From: Anaerolineales bacterium
GTDB lineage: Bacteria; Chloroflexota; Anaerolineae; Anaerolineales; E44-bin32
DNA: 40,446 bases
Direction: 5' to 3'
Assembly (NCBI GenBank): GCA_011772595.1
Contig: WVZH01000465.1
Coordinates: 46,229-86,674 of the forward strand
Positions 27,694 through 34,752 of the stretch are shown here, piece by piece (the stretch's first letter is position 1; each line of letters begins with the position of its first letter). Both the position numbers and the translations under genes were made by a program. The notes under the pieces are model-generated. The model had not been told where the DNA came from. It saw only the letters and a program-made list of their open reading frames with translations, and made no database searches.

Positions 27694-28704
27694 GTGTCAT
27701 ATCGTCGATACGTGGCAACAGAGAAAGGAGGACCTGAGGTTTTGGAATGGCAGGAATTTGAACCTGATCCTCCCCAGCATGGAGAAGTAGCGGTCAAGGT
27801 AGAGGCATCCGGGGTCCTTCTGGCGGATGTGCTGTGGCAGCTAGGCATTACCCCAGTAGGTCCAAAGCATCCCTTTACACCTGGCTATGACGTGGTTGGA
27901 GTGATTGAAGAGGTTGGCCCCAACGTAAGCAGACTGGAAAAAGGTCAACGTGTTGCGGGGATGATTCAGTACGGCGGTTACACCGAATACGCCATTCTAA
28001 CTGCAGATAAAGTAGTCCAGGTGCCAGATGGAGTTGACCCAAGATCAGCAGCTGCCGCAACCACAAGCTATCTGACGGCCTATATGCTGATTCATAAGGA
28101 GGGGCAGCTTGAAGCTGGAGATGTTCTGCTTGTCCACGGTGCGGGTGGCGGGACAGGTTCTGCGATCGTGGAAGTGGCCAACCTGGATGGCGTGAAAGTT
28201 TATGGCACGGCATCCAGAGCTAAATTCGATTTGGTAGAAGCCAAGGGCGGCTTCCCTATTGAATACAAAACGCAAGATTTTGTTGATGTACTACGATCTA
28301 GAGAGCCAGGCGGAGTTGACTTCGTGGTTGATCCAATTGGGGGAGATGTAACTACTCGTTCCCTAGGGCTGCTCAAGCCCGGTGGGAAGCTGGTTTCCAC
28401 AGCATCGATACAATCCTTCCAAGATGGGTCTAGCCGGCTAGCGACCGCATTCGGCATTCTTCGGTTGCCATTGTGGAGCCTAACTCATCCTGGCAAGAAG
28501 GCCTACTTTTGGGACGTGACAACGGCGGCACGTAGGGATCTAGCACAGTATCGCAAGGACCTAGCAGCAGTTTTCGATCTGTTGAATGCTGGCAAACTAG
28601 AGCCGGCGATTGGTGAAGTAATGCAATTGCAGGATGCTCCCAAAGCTCAACAGCTGCTTCTGGACTACAAGGTGCAAGGGAAGATCGTATTGGTGAGTTC
28701 ATAA
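27694..28704 (+). CDS. Zinc-less medium-chain dehydrogenase, quinone oxidoreductase type (cassette gene)
   Basis: 336-residue NADPH-dependent MDR-superfamily oxidoreductase. The GroES-like N-terminal domain reads VAVKVEASGVLLADVLWQLG then PFTPGYDVVGVIEEVG. The cofactor domain has VLLVHGAGGGTGSAIVEVA, the AAGGVG-type motif of quinone oxidoreductases. The catalytic and structural zinc Cys residues are absent. The frame opens at an ATG at 27643 inside the core site, but the GTG at 27694 follows a strong AAGGGGAGGG and is preferred. It fills the first left cassette, an unusually large enzyme for a cassette. Confidence 0.88.
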   Translation: MSYRRYVATEKGGPEVLEWQEFEPDPPQHGEVAVKVEASGVLLADVLWQLGITPVGPKHPFTPGYDVVGVIEEVGPNVSRLEKGQRVAGMIQYGGYTEYAILTADKVVQVPDGVDPRSAAAATTSYLTAYMLIHKEGQLEAGDVLLVHGAGGGTGSAIVEVANLDGVKVYGTASRAKFDLVEAKGGFPIEYKTQDFVDVLRSREPGGVDFVVDPIGGDVTTRSLGLLKPGGKLVSTASIQSFQDGSSRLATAFGILRLPLWSLTHPGKKAYFWDVTTAARRDLAQYRKDLAAVFDLLNAGKLEPAIGEVMQLQDAPKAQQLLLDYKVQGKIVLVSS

Positions 28705-28759
28705 CTATCTGCGCTTTTAGGGCAGGGTTCAACAACTGGTTGCATAAAGAGGTACCGAT

Positions 28760-28848
28760 GCCTAACATCTTGCTACAGCGAACCAGGGATGCGGCGAAAT
28801 GGCTTTGGATGGTTCGTTCCCTGGCCGCTGAGCAAGAAGCCGTTATCC
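28760..28848 (+). repeat. attC site of left cassette 1
   Basis: R'' box GCCTAAC (28760-28766) and R' box GTTATCC (28842-28848). Between them CTTGCT, CAGCG and CCAGGGA pair in order with TCCCTGG, CGCTG and AGCAAG, giving the interrupted stem typical of a folded attC. The extended R'' region is complementary to the start of the same cassette at 27645. Confidence 0.8.
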
Positions 28849-28878
28849 GGAGCATGTCTGTTTGATAAGGAGGAGAAT

Positions 28879-29391
28879 ATGAGCAAAGATGCAGAAGTAT
28901 CTTCAGAGGGAGAGATTCAATCGACCATGTTGGATCGAGCGAAAGAACTCCTTCTTGAGTCGGGAAATTGTGCTCAAACCTCCTTTGCAATCCTTAACGA
29001 AGAATTCAATCTTGGTGGGGAACAGATCCTCAAGGCGCTTACCCCATTTCCTGGTATTGCATTAAGAGGAGAAACGTGTGGAGCGGTTATTGGTTCCCTT
29101 ATGGCCTTAGGACTTGTTTATGGGCGAGATGATTTGTCAGATTGGAAAGGCTATATCGGATCTCTGCCTTCTGCTCGTAGGTTTTGCAGGCAATTCGAAG
29201 AAGAGAATGGAAGCACTACGTGCGCAACCATCTTGCAGGAGAAACTTGGGCGCAATTACGACCTCGCAGATCAGGTACAAGCTCTTGAATATGCAAACGC
29301 GGGTGGTCCTGAGGCATGTTCAGAGGTCGTTGCTAGTGCGATCACGATTGCGTCAAAGGGGCTAGCGAAGAAAATCAAGTCAGCCGACTAG
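28879..29391 (+). CDS. C_GCAxxG_C_C family redox protein (cassette gene)
   Basis: 170-residue protein of the putative redox-active C_GCAxxG_C_C family. Conserved Cys positions are visible: SGNCAQTSF, GETCGAVIGSLMALGLVYG, FCRQF, TTCATIL and EACSEVV. These are thought to bind a metal or undergo redox chemistry; the biochemical role is unsettled. The frame is open upstream to 28789, but the ATG at 28879 has AAGGAGGAG just before it and the family N-terminus starts there. It occupies the second left cassette, starting 37 bases after the core site. Confidence 0.88.
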   Translation: MSKDAEVSSEGEIQSTMLDRAKELLLESGNCAQTSFAILNEEFNLGGEQILKALTPFPGIALRGETCGAVIGSLMALGLVYGRDDLSDWKGYIGSLPSARRFCRQFEEENGSTTCATILQEKLGRNYDLADQVQALEYANAGGPEACSEVVASAITIASKGLAKKIKSAD

Positions 29392-29409
29392 GTTGAGTGA
29401 GTTCACTCC

Positions 29410-29549
29410 AGGTAACTTCTCGTTGGAGCCCTATCCGCTTCATTACAAGGACAGGCGGATCCCGCGACAGCCGCGAAAATAAATTGAGGTAACACTGCGG
29501 TGCCGTACCCTGGAAAAACGTCAGGAAAGGTGGCTCGAGGCTGTCATAT
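29410..29549 (+). repeat. Degenerate attC site of left cassette 2
   Basis: R''-like AGGTAAC (29410-29416) followed by TTCTCGTTGGAGCC, the same arm seen in the right-hand sites. The right arm GGCTCGAG precedes GTCATAT at 29543-29549 in place of GTTRRRY. CTCCAGGTAAC differs at two positions from the reverse complement of the start of cassette 2. Its middle part resembles attC7 (CCCGCG and CGCGAAAAT blocks). Probably inactive as a core site. Confidence 0.55.
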
Positions 29550-29585
29550 GGATGGAAAAACCTGGTCCAAGGGAGAGTGTAGAGG

Positions 29586-29843
29586 ATGAGGATATTCGTG
29601 TTCACATACATGATGAGCGACAACCCAGAGGAGATTACAGCGATAGTCCCTCAACATGTAGCGCATTGGAAGAAACAAAACTTCGAATATTACAGAGGTG
29701 GCCCTTTTGCTGATCGCAGCGGTGGACTTATTACTTTCTCCGCTACAAACATTGATGAAGCAAAAAGAATAGTATCTAAGGACCCATTCATGGCTGATGA
29801 TGTGCTTGATCATTACATAATCAAGGAATGGTTGCCAGAATAG
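29586..29843 (+). CDS. YciI-like protein (cassette gene)
   Basis: 85-residue protein of the YCII fold (dimeric alpha-beta barrel). The N-terminal strand MRIFVFTYM, the His in PQHVAHWKKQ, GGPFADRSGGLITF with the conserved Asp, and the ending DPFMADDVLDHYIIKEW follow the family order. YciI proteins are small enzymes or accessory domains of uncertain activity. The stop codon TAG overlaps the attC of its cassette. A purine-rich AGGGAG lies about 10 bases before the ATG. Confidence 0.85.
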   Translation: MRIFVFTYMMSDNPEEITAIVPQHVAHWKKQNFEYYRGGPFADRSGGLITFSATNIDEAKRIVSKDPFMADDVLDHYIIKEWLPE

Positions 29844-29980
29844 TTAACCACCATCTATCAAGTCGCTGTAGCTGAAATGACACGCTTGCTTTTGCCCCCT
29901 GCGGGACCGGGGATGATGAAAAAGTTTGAGGCTGCGACGGACGCGAAAGCGTGCCATGCAGCCATGCTCTAGCGTTAGGT
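29842..29980 (+). repeat. Degenerate attC site of left cassette 3
   Basis: R''-like AGTTAAC (29842-29848) and R' GTTAGGT (29974-29980). Inner arms include ATGACACGC against GCGTGCCAT with one mismatch. The R'' is not complementary to the start of the preceding unit, so this boundary has decayed or is misplaced. The R' is solid because it pairs perfectly with the end of the next cassette. Confidence 0.5.
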
Positions 29981-30042
29981 TGCTTTGAAGTCTATCAATT
30001 TCTGATCTCGTAAAGGAATAATAAAATGGAGAACGCCGAAAT

Positions 30043-30390
30043 TTGATACGTGTTAGTTATTGGGTGGCAGCCATTGCCGACTTCGCCATCGCCATGTTGG
30101 CTCTGATTCCAGAGAGAATGGGAGTCACCGGATTTGTCTACTCCATGGGGTTAATGTCAGCGGTCACGTTTTCATGGGAAGTTATGTTGATTCTTGCTGA
30201 CTTTAAGCCAATAGAGGGGAAATGGGTGTTGTCTCCCACCATATTGGTGGTGTTTTTGCTAGGTGTCACCGGCGTTTACGCAGGTATCACAAACCTCATT
30301 CCTGTTCCGCGGGTAATTGAATCATCAGCGGCTGCAGTCATGATCCTAAGTCTCCTGATTTACGCCTGGTTCAAAACCCGTGCAACGTAG
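30043..30390 (+). CDS. Small integral membrane protein, start probably frameshifted (cassette gene)
   Basis: 115 residues with three or four hydrophobic helices (WVAAIADFAIAMLALIP, MGLMSAVTFSWEVMLILA, PTILVVFLLGVTGVYAGI, AAAVMILSLLIYAWF). Resembles uncharacterised small membrane proteins; no motif identifies a function. The frame opens at TTG 30043 with no ribosome site. An ATG at 30026 with AAAGGA 8 bases before it reads MENAEI and then a stop. One added T in the TTT at 30042-30044 would join it to this frame. A one-base loss near the start is therefore likely. Confidence 0.65.
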   Translation: MIRVSYWVAAIADFAIAMLALIPERMGVTGFVYSMGLMSAVTFSWEVMLILADFKPIEGKWVLSPTILVVFLLGVTGVYAGITNLIPVPRVIESSAAAVMILSLLIYAWFKTRAT

Positions 30391-30434
30391 GGTACACCCA
30401 TGCGCTCTATTGGGTGTATTCGAGTTGCAGCGCA

Positions 30435-30475
30435 ACCTAACCATTCGCTACAGTCGTACCCGCCGAGCGGTGGCA
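30435..30475 (+). repeat. Truncated attC site of left cassette 4
   Basis: ACCTAAC (30435-30441), extended to GCAACCTAAC from 30432, is the exact reverse complement of the start of this cassette at 29974. It is followed by CATTCGCTACAG, close to the CATTCGCTGGAG arm of the right-hand sites. No matching right arm or GTTRRRY core follows before comM, so the site was cut when its downstream part was lost. Confidence 0.65.
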
Positions 30476-30596
30476 AGGGCGAGCCGCATCTTGCAGGTCT
30501 TGTGTTTTCCCTTTGGCCCACTCCAATCGTAATAACTTCGGTGATCCTCCTCCCTGTGCGGATCGTATTTGGGCGAGGACGCGATCCCGCTTTAAT

Positions 30597-30625
30597 TTGA
30601 CCTTTGGGTGCTTCTCCTCTAGACT
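30597..30625 (+). promoter_or_regulatory. comM promoter giving a leaderless transcript
   Basis: TTGACC (30597-30602) and TAGACT (30620-30625) with a 17-base spacer. The ATG of comM begins at 30632, only 6 bases after the -10 box, so the expected transcription start coincides with the start codon. No ribosome site precedes the ATG, which fits a leaderless mRNA. Boxes are seen; leaderless translation is inferred. Confidence 0.55.
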
Positions 30626-30631
30626 GTAAAT

Positions 30632-32149
30632 ATGCTCGCCAAGGTCCACGCAGCAGCCATTGTTGGGCTGGAGGGGGCGATCGTCGAAGTCGAAGTGGAC
30701 ACCTCTCGCGGGCTCCCCTCCTTCACCATCGTAGGATTGCCGGACACCGCCGTCCAAGAAAGTCGAGAGCGCGTTCAGGCGGCGGTGAAGAACGCCGGCT
30801 TATTTTTTCCGCGCCAGCGGGTGACGGTCAATCTGGCGCCGGCCGCATTGCGCAAGGAGGGACCGGCCTACGATTTGCCCATTGCACTGGGCGCCCTGGC
30901 GGCGTCGGATCAGGTCGTTCCCGAGTGGCTCGAGGGTGCTCTCGCGGTGGGTGAGCTGTCGCTCGATGGCTCGGTGCGCCACGTGCGCGGGGTACTGCCG
31001 ATGGCGGCGCTGGCGCGCGAGGCCGGTTTTGAGCGTCTCTTCGTACCGGCTGCCGACGCCCCCGAGGCGGCGTTGATCCCCGAGATCGAGGTGATCCCTG
31101 TCGAATCATTGACCTCGCTCGTCAATCACCTATCGGGGGTAGTCCCCGTCGAACCTTTCGAGCGCGTGGATCCCGGCGACGGAGCGGAAACAAGCGGCCT
31201 CGATTTTGGGGAGATCAAGGGCCAGGAGCACGCCAAGCGTGCGGTCGAAGTCGCCGCGGCGGGAGGGCACAACGTGCTGATGGCCGGTCCGCCCGGGGCG
31301 GGAAAGACGCTGCTGGCGCGGGCGCTGCCTTCGATTCTACCCACGATGAACGTGGAGGAGGCGCTCGACGTGACGCGCATCTACTCGGTCGCCGATCTGC
31401 TTCCCCCCGACACGCCTTTGATCCGGGCGCGCCCCTTTCGATCGCCGCACCACACCATCTCGCACGCCGGCTTGGTGGGTGGCGGTACGTGGCCGCGGCC
31501 GGGTGAAATCTCGCTCGCCCACCGGGGTGTGCTCTTTCTCGATGAATTGCCGGAATTCGGGATGCGCGTGTTGGAAGTGCTGCGGCAGCCGATCGAGGAC
31601 AAGGTGGTGACCATCAGCCGTGCTCGAGGTTCTTCCTCTTTCCCGGCCAATTTCATGCTCGTGGCGGCGATGAACCCCTGTCCGTGCGGGTACTTCGGCG
31701 ATCCGACGCGGGACTGCTCCTGTTCCTCGGCCATGGTGACCCGCTACCAGAAACGCATCTCGGGACCGCTGCTCGACCGCATCGACATCCACGTCGAGGT
31801 CCCGCGTGTGGACTTTGACAAGCTGGCGGACGATCGTTTGGGGGAGCCTTCGGAGTCGATTCGCGCCCGCGTCGAAGCGGCGCGAGAGCGTCAGCGTGCG
31901 CGCTTCGCCGAGACTGCGTTGACCTGCAATGCCGATATGGGTCCGGGAGATGTCAGGCAGCACTGTCCGCTTGATGAGGTGGGGCGAGCGCTGGTGCGCC
32001 AGGCGATGAGTCAGCTACAGCTATCGGCGCGAGCCTTTCATCGCGTGCTCAAGCTGGCGCGTACGATCGCCGATCTCGAGGGAGAGCAAAGGATCCTCCC
32101 CGCCCATCTGGCGGAGGCGTTGCAGTATCGTCCGCGCCGGTGGGTGTGA
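30632..32149 (+). CDS. comM: ComM/YifB family Mg-chelatase-like AAA+ ATPase
   Basis: 505-residue hexameric AAA+ protein. ComM promotes branch migration during natural transformation, helping integrate imported DNA. The N-terminal domain starts VHAAAIVGLEGAIVEVEVD. Walker A GPPGAGKT is at residues 219-226, Walker [12 protein letters not shown] near 300, and the family Cys cluster NPCPCGYFGDPTRDCSC near 350-366. The C-terminal ComM domain follows (LSARAFHRVLKLARTIADL). It is full length. Its stop codon lies 3 bp from the stop of the convergent integrase gene. A 180-bp fragment of a second copy is at 27241. Whether it aids cassette uptake here is a hypothesis. Confidence 0.96.
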   Translation: MLAKVHAAAIVGLEGAIVEVEVDTSRGLPSFTIVGLPDTAVQESRERVQAAVKNAGLFFPRQRVTVNLAPAALRKEGPAYDLPIALGALAASDQVVPEWLEGALAVGELSLDGSVRHVRGVLPMAALAREAGFERLFVPAADAPEAALIPEIEVIPVESLTSLVNHLSGVVPVEPFERVDPGDGAETSGLDFGEIKGQEHAKRAVEVAAAGGHNVLMAGPPGAGKTLLARALPSILPTMNVEEALDVTRIYSVADLLPPDTPLIRARPFRSPHHTISHAGLVGGGTWPRPGEISLAHRGVLFLDELPEFGMRVLEVLRQPIEDKVVTISRARGSSSFPANFMLVAAMNPCPCGYFGDPTRDCSCSSAMVTRYQKRISGPLLDRIDIHVEVPRVDFDKLADDRLGEPSESIRARVEAARERQRARFAETALTCNADMGPGDVRQHCPLDEVGRALVRQAMSQLQLSARAFHRVLKLARTIADLEGEQRILPAHLAEALQYRPRRWV

Positions 32150-32152
32150 GGA

Positions 32153-33136
32153 TCAATTCGCGGTTTCGCTCACGCTGTCGTCAGGAAGGACGTAGGTGTC
32201 CAGTGGGCTGCGGACAGCGAAAGGGCCGCGGTTCAGGACGTGCGTGTAGATCATGGTGGTCTTGACGTCCTTGTGGCCGAGCAGATCTTGAACGGTGCGG
32301 ATATCGTGGCCGGCTTCAAGCAAGTGGGTGGCGAAAGAATGACGCAGCGTGTGGCAGGTGACGCGTTTCTCAATGTTAACCAGAGCGGCCGCCCGACGGA
32401 CGGCTTTCTGCAGCGCGCTGGTGCTGAGGTGGTGGCGCCGGGTGAGGCCGCTGCGAGGGTCTATAGAGAGTTTCGGAGATGGGAAAACATACTGCCAGAT
32501 CCACTGACGCGCCGCCTGGGGGTATTTGCGTGCGAGCGCATAGGGGAGATAGACCGAGCCAACTCCCTGACGAATGTCACGCTGGTGGATCAAGCGCGTA
32601 CGTTGAAGGTGTTCTTTGAGCGCGGGGATGGCGGCTTCCGGAAGTAGGGTTATGCGGTCCTTGGCGCCCTTGCCGTCGCGTACGGCCAGGTGGCGCTGCC
32701 CAAAATCGACGTCCTTGACTCTCAGGCGCACACATTCGGATACGCGTAAACCACTGCCATAGAGCAGCTTGGCCATGAGCCGGTAGGGAGGTTCGATGCA
32801 GGGCAACAGACGTTGAACTTCTTCTTTTGATAGTACGGTGGGCACGCGTTTACGGCGGCGGGCGCGGACGGAGGTGAGGGGAAAGTCGATGGGGGTATCC
32901 AGCACGTGGCGGTAGAGGAAGAGCAGGGCGTTGAGCGCCTGGTTCTGGGTGGCGGCGGCGACCTTTTCTTTGACAGCCAAGTGGCTGAGAAAGGCTTCGA
33001 TCTCCGTGCGGCCCATATGGACTGGGTGGCGTTTGGAGTGAAAGAAAATGAAGCGCCTTATCCATGCCAGGTAGCGTTGTTCGGTGCGGTAGGCGTAGTG
33101 TTTACGGCGCAGGATTTGGCGTGTCCGTTCGAGCAG
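32153..33136 (-). CDS. intI: Integron integrase IntI (tyrosine recombinase), non-canonical start
   Basis: Site-specific recombinase that inserts and excises gene cassettes at attI and attC. It is 327 residues if started at the CTG at 33136. From there the protein reads [20 protein letters not shown], the usual IntI N-terminus. Catalytic residues in this numbering are R131 (GSGLRVSE), H262 and R265 (HTLRHS), H288 (LLGHKD) and Y297 (IYTH). The IntI-specific extra segment at about 198-236 reads [19 protein letters not shown] then [11 protein letters not shown], which separates it from XerC/D and phage integrases. No ATG, GTG or TTG occurs in frame between the upstream stop near 33186 and the internal ATG at 33016, which would lose conserved residues. 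It is divergent from the cassette series at the right, as in canonical integrons. Confidence 0.95.
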   Translation of the reverse strand: MLERTRQILRRKHYAYRTEQRYLAWIRRFIFFHSKRHPVHMGRTEIEAFLSHLAVKEKVAAATQNQALNALLFLYRHVLDTPIDFPLTSVRARRRKRVPTVLSKEEVQRLLPCIEPPYRLMAKLLYGSGLRVSECVRLRVKDVDFGQRHLAVRDGKGAKDRITLLPEAAIPALKEHLQRTRLIHQRDIRQGVGSVYLPYALARKYPQAARQWIWQYVFPSPKLSIDPRSGLTRRHHLSTSALQKAVRRAAALVNIEKRVTCHTLRHSFATHLLEAGHDIRTVQDLLGHKDVKTTMIYTHVLNRGPFAVRSPLDTYVLPDDSVSETAN

Positions 33137-33145
33137 TTTCGTGGA

Positions 33146-33154
33146 CCTCCCCCC
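33146..33154 (-). promoter_or_regulatory. Ribosome binding site deciding the intI start
   Basis: On the minus strand GGGGGGAGG ends 9 bases before the CTG at 33136. This spacing supports CTG (or the ACG 6 bases earlier) as initiator. The downstream in-frame ATG at 33016 has no comparable site. Confidence 0.5.
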
Positions 33155-33185
33155 TTCTTGAAGCGAATGCGGAAATGGTTTAAGC

Positions 33186-33358
33186 TAGAGAGGCGATAGC
33201 AAGTGGACGAGCGCCCTCAGGGACGCACGCGATTCCCCTCTTTTTGCAGCTCTTCTTCCACAGTATACGCGAATCGGAGGCGATTTGGGTGTGAGGGCAG
33301 GAAAAATCCCCCGCGCGGGGGATAGGTGGACACCCGTCCACACAAGATCATGTTAGGC
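33186..33358 (+). other. attI region with core site GTTAGGC and two hairpins
   Basis: The stretch between the intI 5' end and the first cassette. The core GTTAGGC (33352-33358) begins cassette 1, whose end carries the matching CGCTGCCTAAC. Just before it lie an 18-bp perfect palindrome ATCCCCCGCGCGGGGGAT (33306-33323) and a hairpin GTGGAC-ACCC-GTCCAC (33326-33341). Integrase-binding repeats and a cassette promoter would be expected here; I cannot identify them with confidence. No R''/L'' half is present, so this is attI rather than attC. Confidence 0.75.
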
Positions 33359-33432
33359 AGCGTATAAATACAAAAGACGAGTTAAGGACTTAGCGCACGA
33401 GGTGGTACCTGTACTTAGAACAGATTTGCTCT

Positions 33433-33768
33433 ATGCCCCCACAGATACACGCAAGATTACTTGAAGGACTTAATGTTGCTACACTCGCGGTAGGTGGTCC
33501 ATTGACCTTGGCTCTGGTCTGTGCTTGGGCTAGTTCCGATAATCCGACTCCCCTTATCGCATGGGTGGTGGTTATCTTGGTGGTCCACATACTTGTCTGG
33601 TATCTCCCAGTTCGTTGTTCAATTTCGGGATGCAGCGGCTTGATGTCCAAGAAGAGAATACAGATCTCTTCGTTTAAAGCCCGGCTGATTTATCGATGCT
33701 CAATATGCGGCTCTGCTTATGCGAAGCGCGTTTTCCAGCCATCAGGTGGCAACGGTACTAGTTGGTAG
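33433..33768 (+). CDS. Two-helix membrane protein with zinc-ribbon-like tail (cassette 1)
   Basis: 111 residues, function unrecognised. Two hydrophobic segments (VATLAVGGPLTLALVCAWA and IAWVVVILVVHILVWYL) are followed by a Cys-rich cytosolic-looking tail with RCSISGC and YRCSICG, a possible zinc-binding pair. The start ATG at 33433 lies 81 bases after the attI core and has no clear ribosome site. Being first after attI it is the cassette most likely to be expressed from an integron promoter (inference). Confidence 0.65.
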   Translation: MPPQIHARLLEGLNVATLAVGGPLTLALVCAWASSDNPTPLIAWVVVILVVHILVWYLPVRCSISGCSGLMSKKRIQISSFKARLIYRCSICGSAYAKRVFQPSGGNGTSW

Positions 33769-33831
33769 CAAGTATGCTGTGTTAATCGCACAATTCCTCA
33801 CGCATCTCACTACCGCAAACAGGACAACGCT

Positions 33832-33954
33832 GCCTAACCACTCGCTGGAGGCGACCTGGGATGCGCCGTGATTTGCAGGTGATGGTTCTGTTTTGATAAT
33901 GTGGAGAGCAAGAGTTGAGGAGAACCCAGGCGCCTCAGCTCGAGTCTGTTATGC
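33832..33954 (+). repeat. attC1
   Basis: R'' GCCTAAC (33832-33838) and R' GTTATGC (33948-33954), 123 bases. The left arm CTCGCTGGAGGCGACCTGGG pairs with CCCAGGCGCCTCAGCTCGAG apart from small bulges, as expected of folded attC with extrahelical bases. CGCTGCCTAAC exactly complements the first 11 bases of cassette 1. Confidence 0.93.
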
Positions 33955-33977
33955 AGGCAATAAGTTTGTGATCTAAC

Positions 33978-34559
33978 ATGAGGATAATATCCAAGAGGTT
34001 TCGAGTTGCAGCAAAGCTTTTATTCTTTCCCAACCTGAGGTTTATTAGAGCCGAACTTGTCGATGATGTCCCTGGATTAGAGAATTCAACACTGTGGATG
34101 GCGATCTTTTCTGTAGTCTTTACGGTTAGCGTGCAGCTCGTACCACCTCGATCCATTGATATTGGTGGGATTCTTACCGGGAGTCTTTTTTTTCCGTTTT
34201 TGATTTTTATCTGGTTGAGAGTAATTGATCTGACGATCAGAAAAGTCTGGCGGTCAAAGGCTGCGGAGTATGAAAATCTCTTATTTGTTATATCAACTTT
34301 GTATGTAGTATTCGTTGTTTTAACAATTATATTCTTTACTCTCATTTTTATATTTCCTCATATTCCTGAGTCCACATATAACTGGATTACTCTTTATGTA
34401 CTCTTTCTTTCGATATTATCAATTCGTTATGTAACAGGTCTAGGGATTATTCGTAGCATCATCTCATTTCTTATAAGTTCTCTTTTATCATTACCTATCG
34501 CAGTAGCTGGCATCTATACATTTACAAGGATCTTGTTCGGTCTAAAAGAGTTACATTAG
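33978..34559 (+). CDS. AT-rich multi-helix membrane protein (cassette 2)
   Basis: 193 residues with four to five hydrophobic segments, such as NSTLWMAIFSVVFTVSVQLV, IGGILTGSLFFPFLIFIWL, LYVVFVVLTIIFFTLIFIF and SIISFLISSLLSLPIAVAGI. No family is recognised. Base and codon use (many AT-ending codons) is unlike the chromosomal genes, which indicates transfer from a different genome. It starts 30 bases into its cassette, leaving little room for a promoter of its own; no clear ribosome site is seen. Confidence 0.65.
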   Translation: MRIISKRFRVAAKLLFFPNLRFIRAELVDDVPGLENSTLWMAIFSVVFTVSVQLVPPRSIDIGGILTGSLFFPFLIFIWLRVIDLTIRKVWRSKAAEYENLLFVISTLYVVFVVLTIIFFTLIFIFPHIPESTYNWITLYVLFLSILSIRYVTGLGIIRSIISFLISSLLSLPIAVAGIYTFTRILFGLKELH

Positions 34560-34586
34560 AGACACGAGTGAAGAAATAAATAGCCT

Positions 34587-34689
34587 GCATAACAATTCGC
34601 TGGAGCAGACCCGAGATTCGTGCGAGTTTGCCTAGAGTTGGTGTATGATCGAAGGTGAAAGCGGGCTGCTCAGCTCAAGGCCGTTAGGC
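34587..34689 (+). repeat. attC2
   Basis: R'' GCATAAC (34587-34593) and R' GTTAGGC (34683-34689), 103 bases. GCCTGCATAAC (34583-34593) is the exact reverse complement of the first 11 bases at 33948. Arms TTCGCTGGAGCAGACCCG and GCGGGCTGCTCAGCTCAAG pair with bulges. Its central part is shared with attC3 and attC6. Confidence 0.93.
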
Positions 34690-34752
34690 GGCGTTTACTT
34701 ATGATGTTTCTTTAAATTATTTATGAGGAACAACCATTTGCGATCATGACTT

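Larger units (their letters stand above)
27645..30441 (+). mobile_element. Left, decaying integron cassette series
   Basis: Begins at a GTTAGGC core (27645-27651) and contains four cassette-like units in the same orientation, separated by attC-like sites. Unit 1 starts GTTAGGCGTCGG and ends with CCGATGCCTAAC before the arms, a near-perfect reverse complement. Unit 4 starts GTTAGGTTGC and ends GCAACCTAAC, a perfect one. Units 2 and 3 have weaker boundaries. No integrase gene lies at its left end, where only the comM fragment is found. The sequence before the first core (27421-27644) has no coding frame and shows a hairpin with stem GTGAGAT/ATCTCAC. Confidence 0.75.

Noticed and set aside
32153..33136. 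Prophage or ICE integrase
   Set aside because: The extra IntI segment, adjacent attI core and row of attC sites identify an integron. No phage structural, conjugation or excisionase genes are present.
33137..33350. LexA box controlling intI
   Set aside because: I looked for GAAC-N4-GTTC and CTGT-N8-ACAG type sites in the intI upstream region and saw none.
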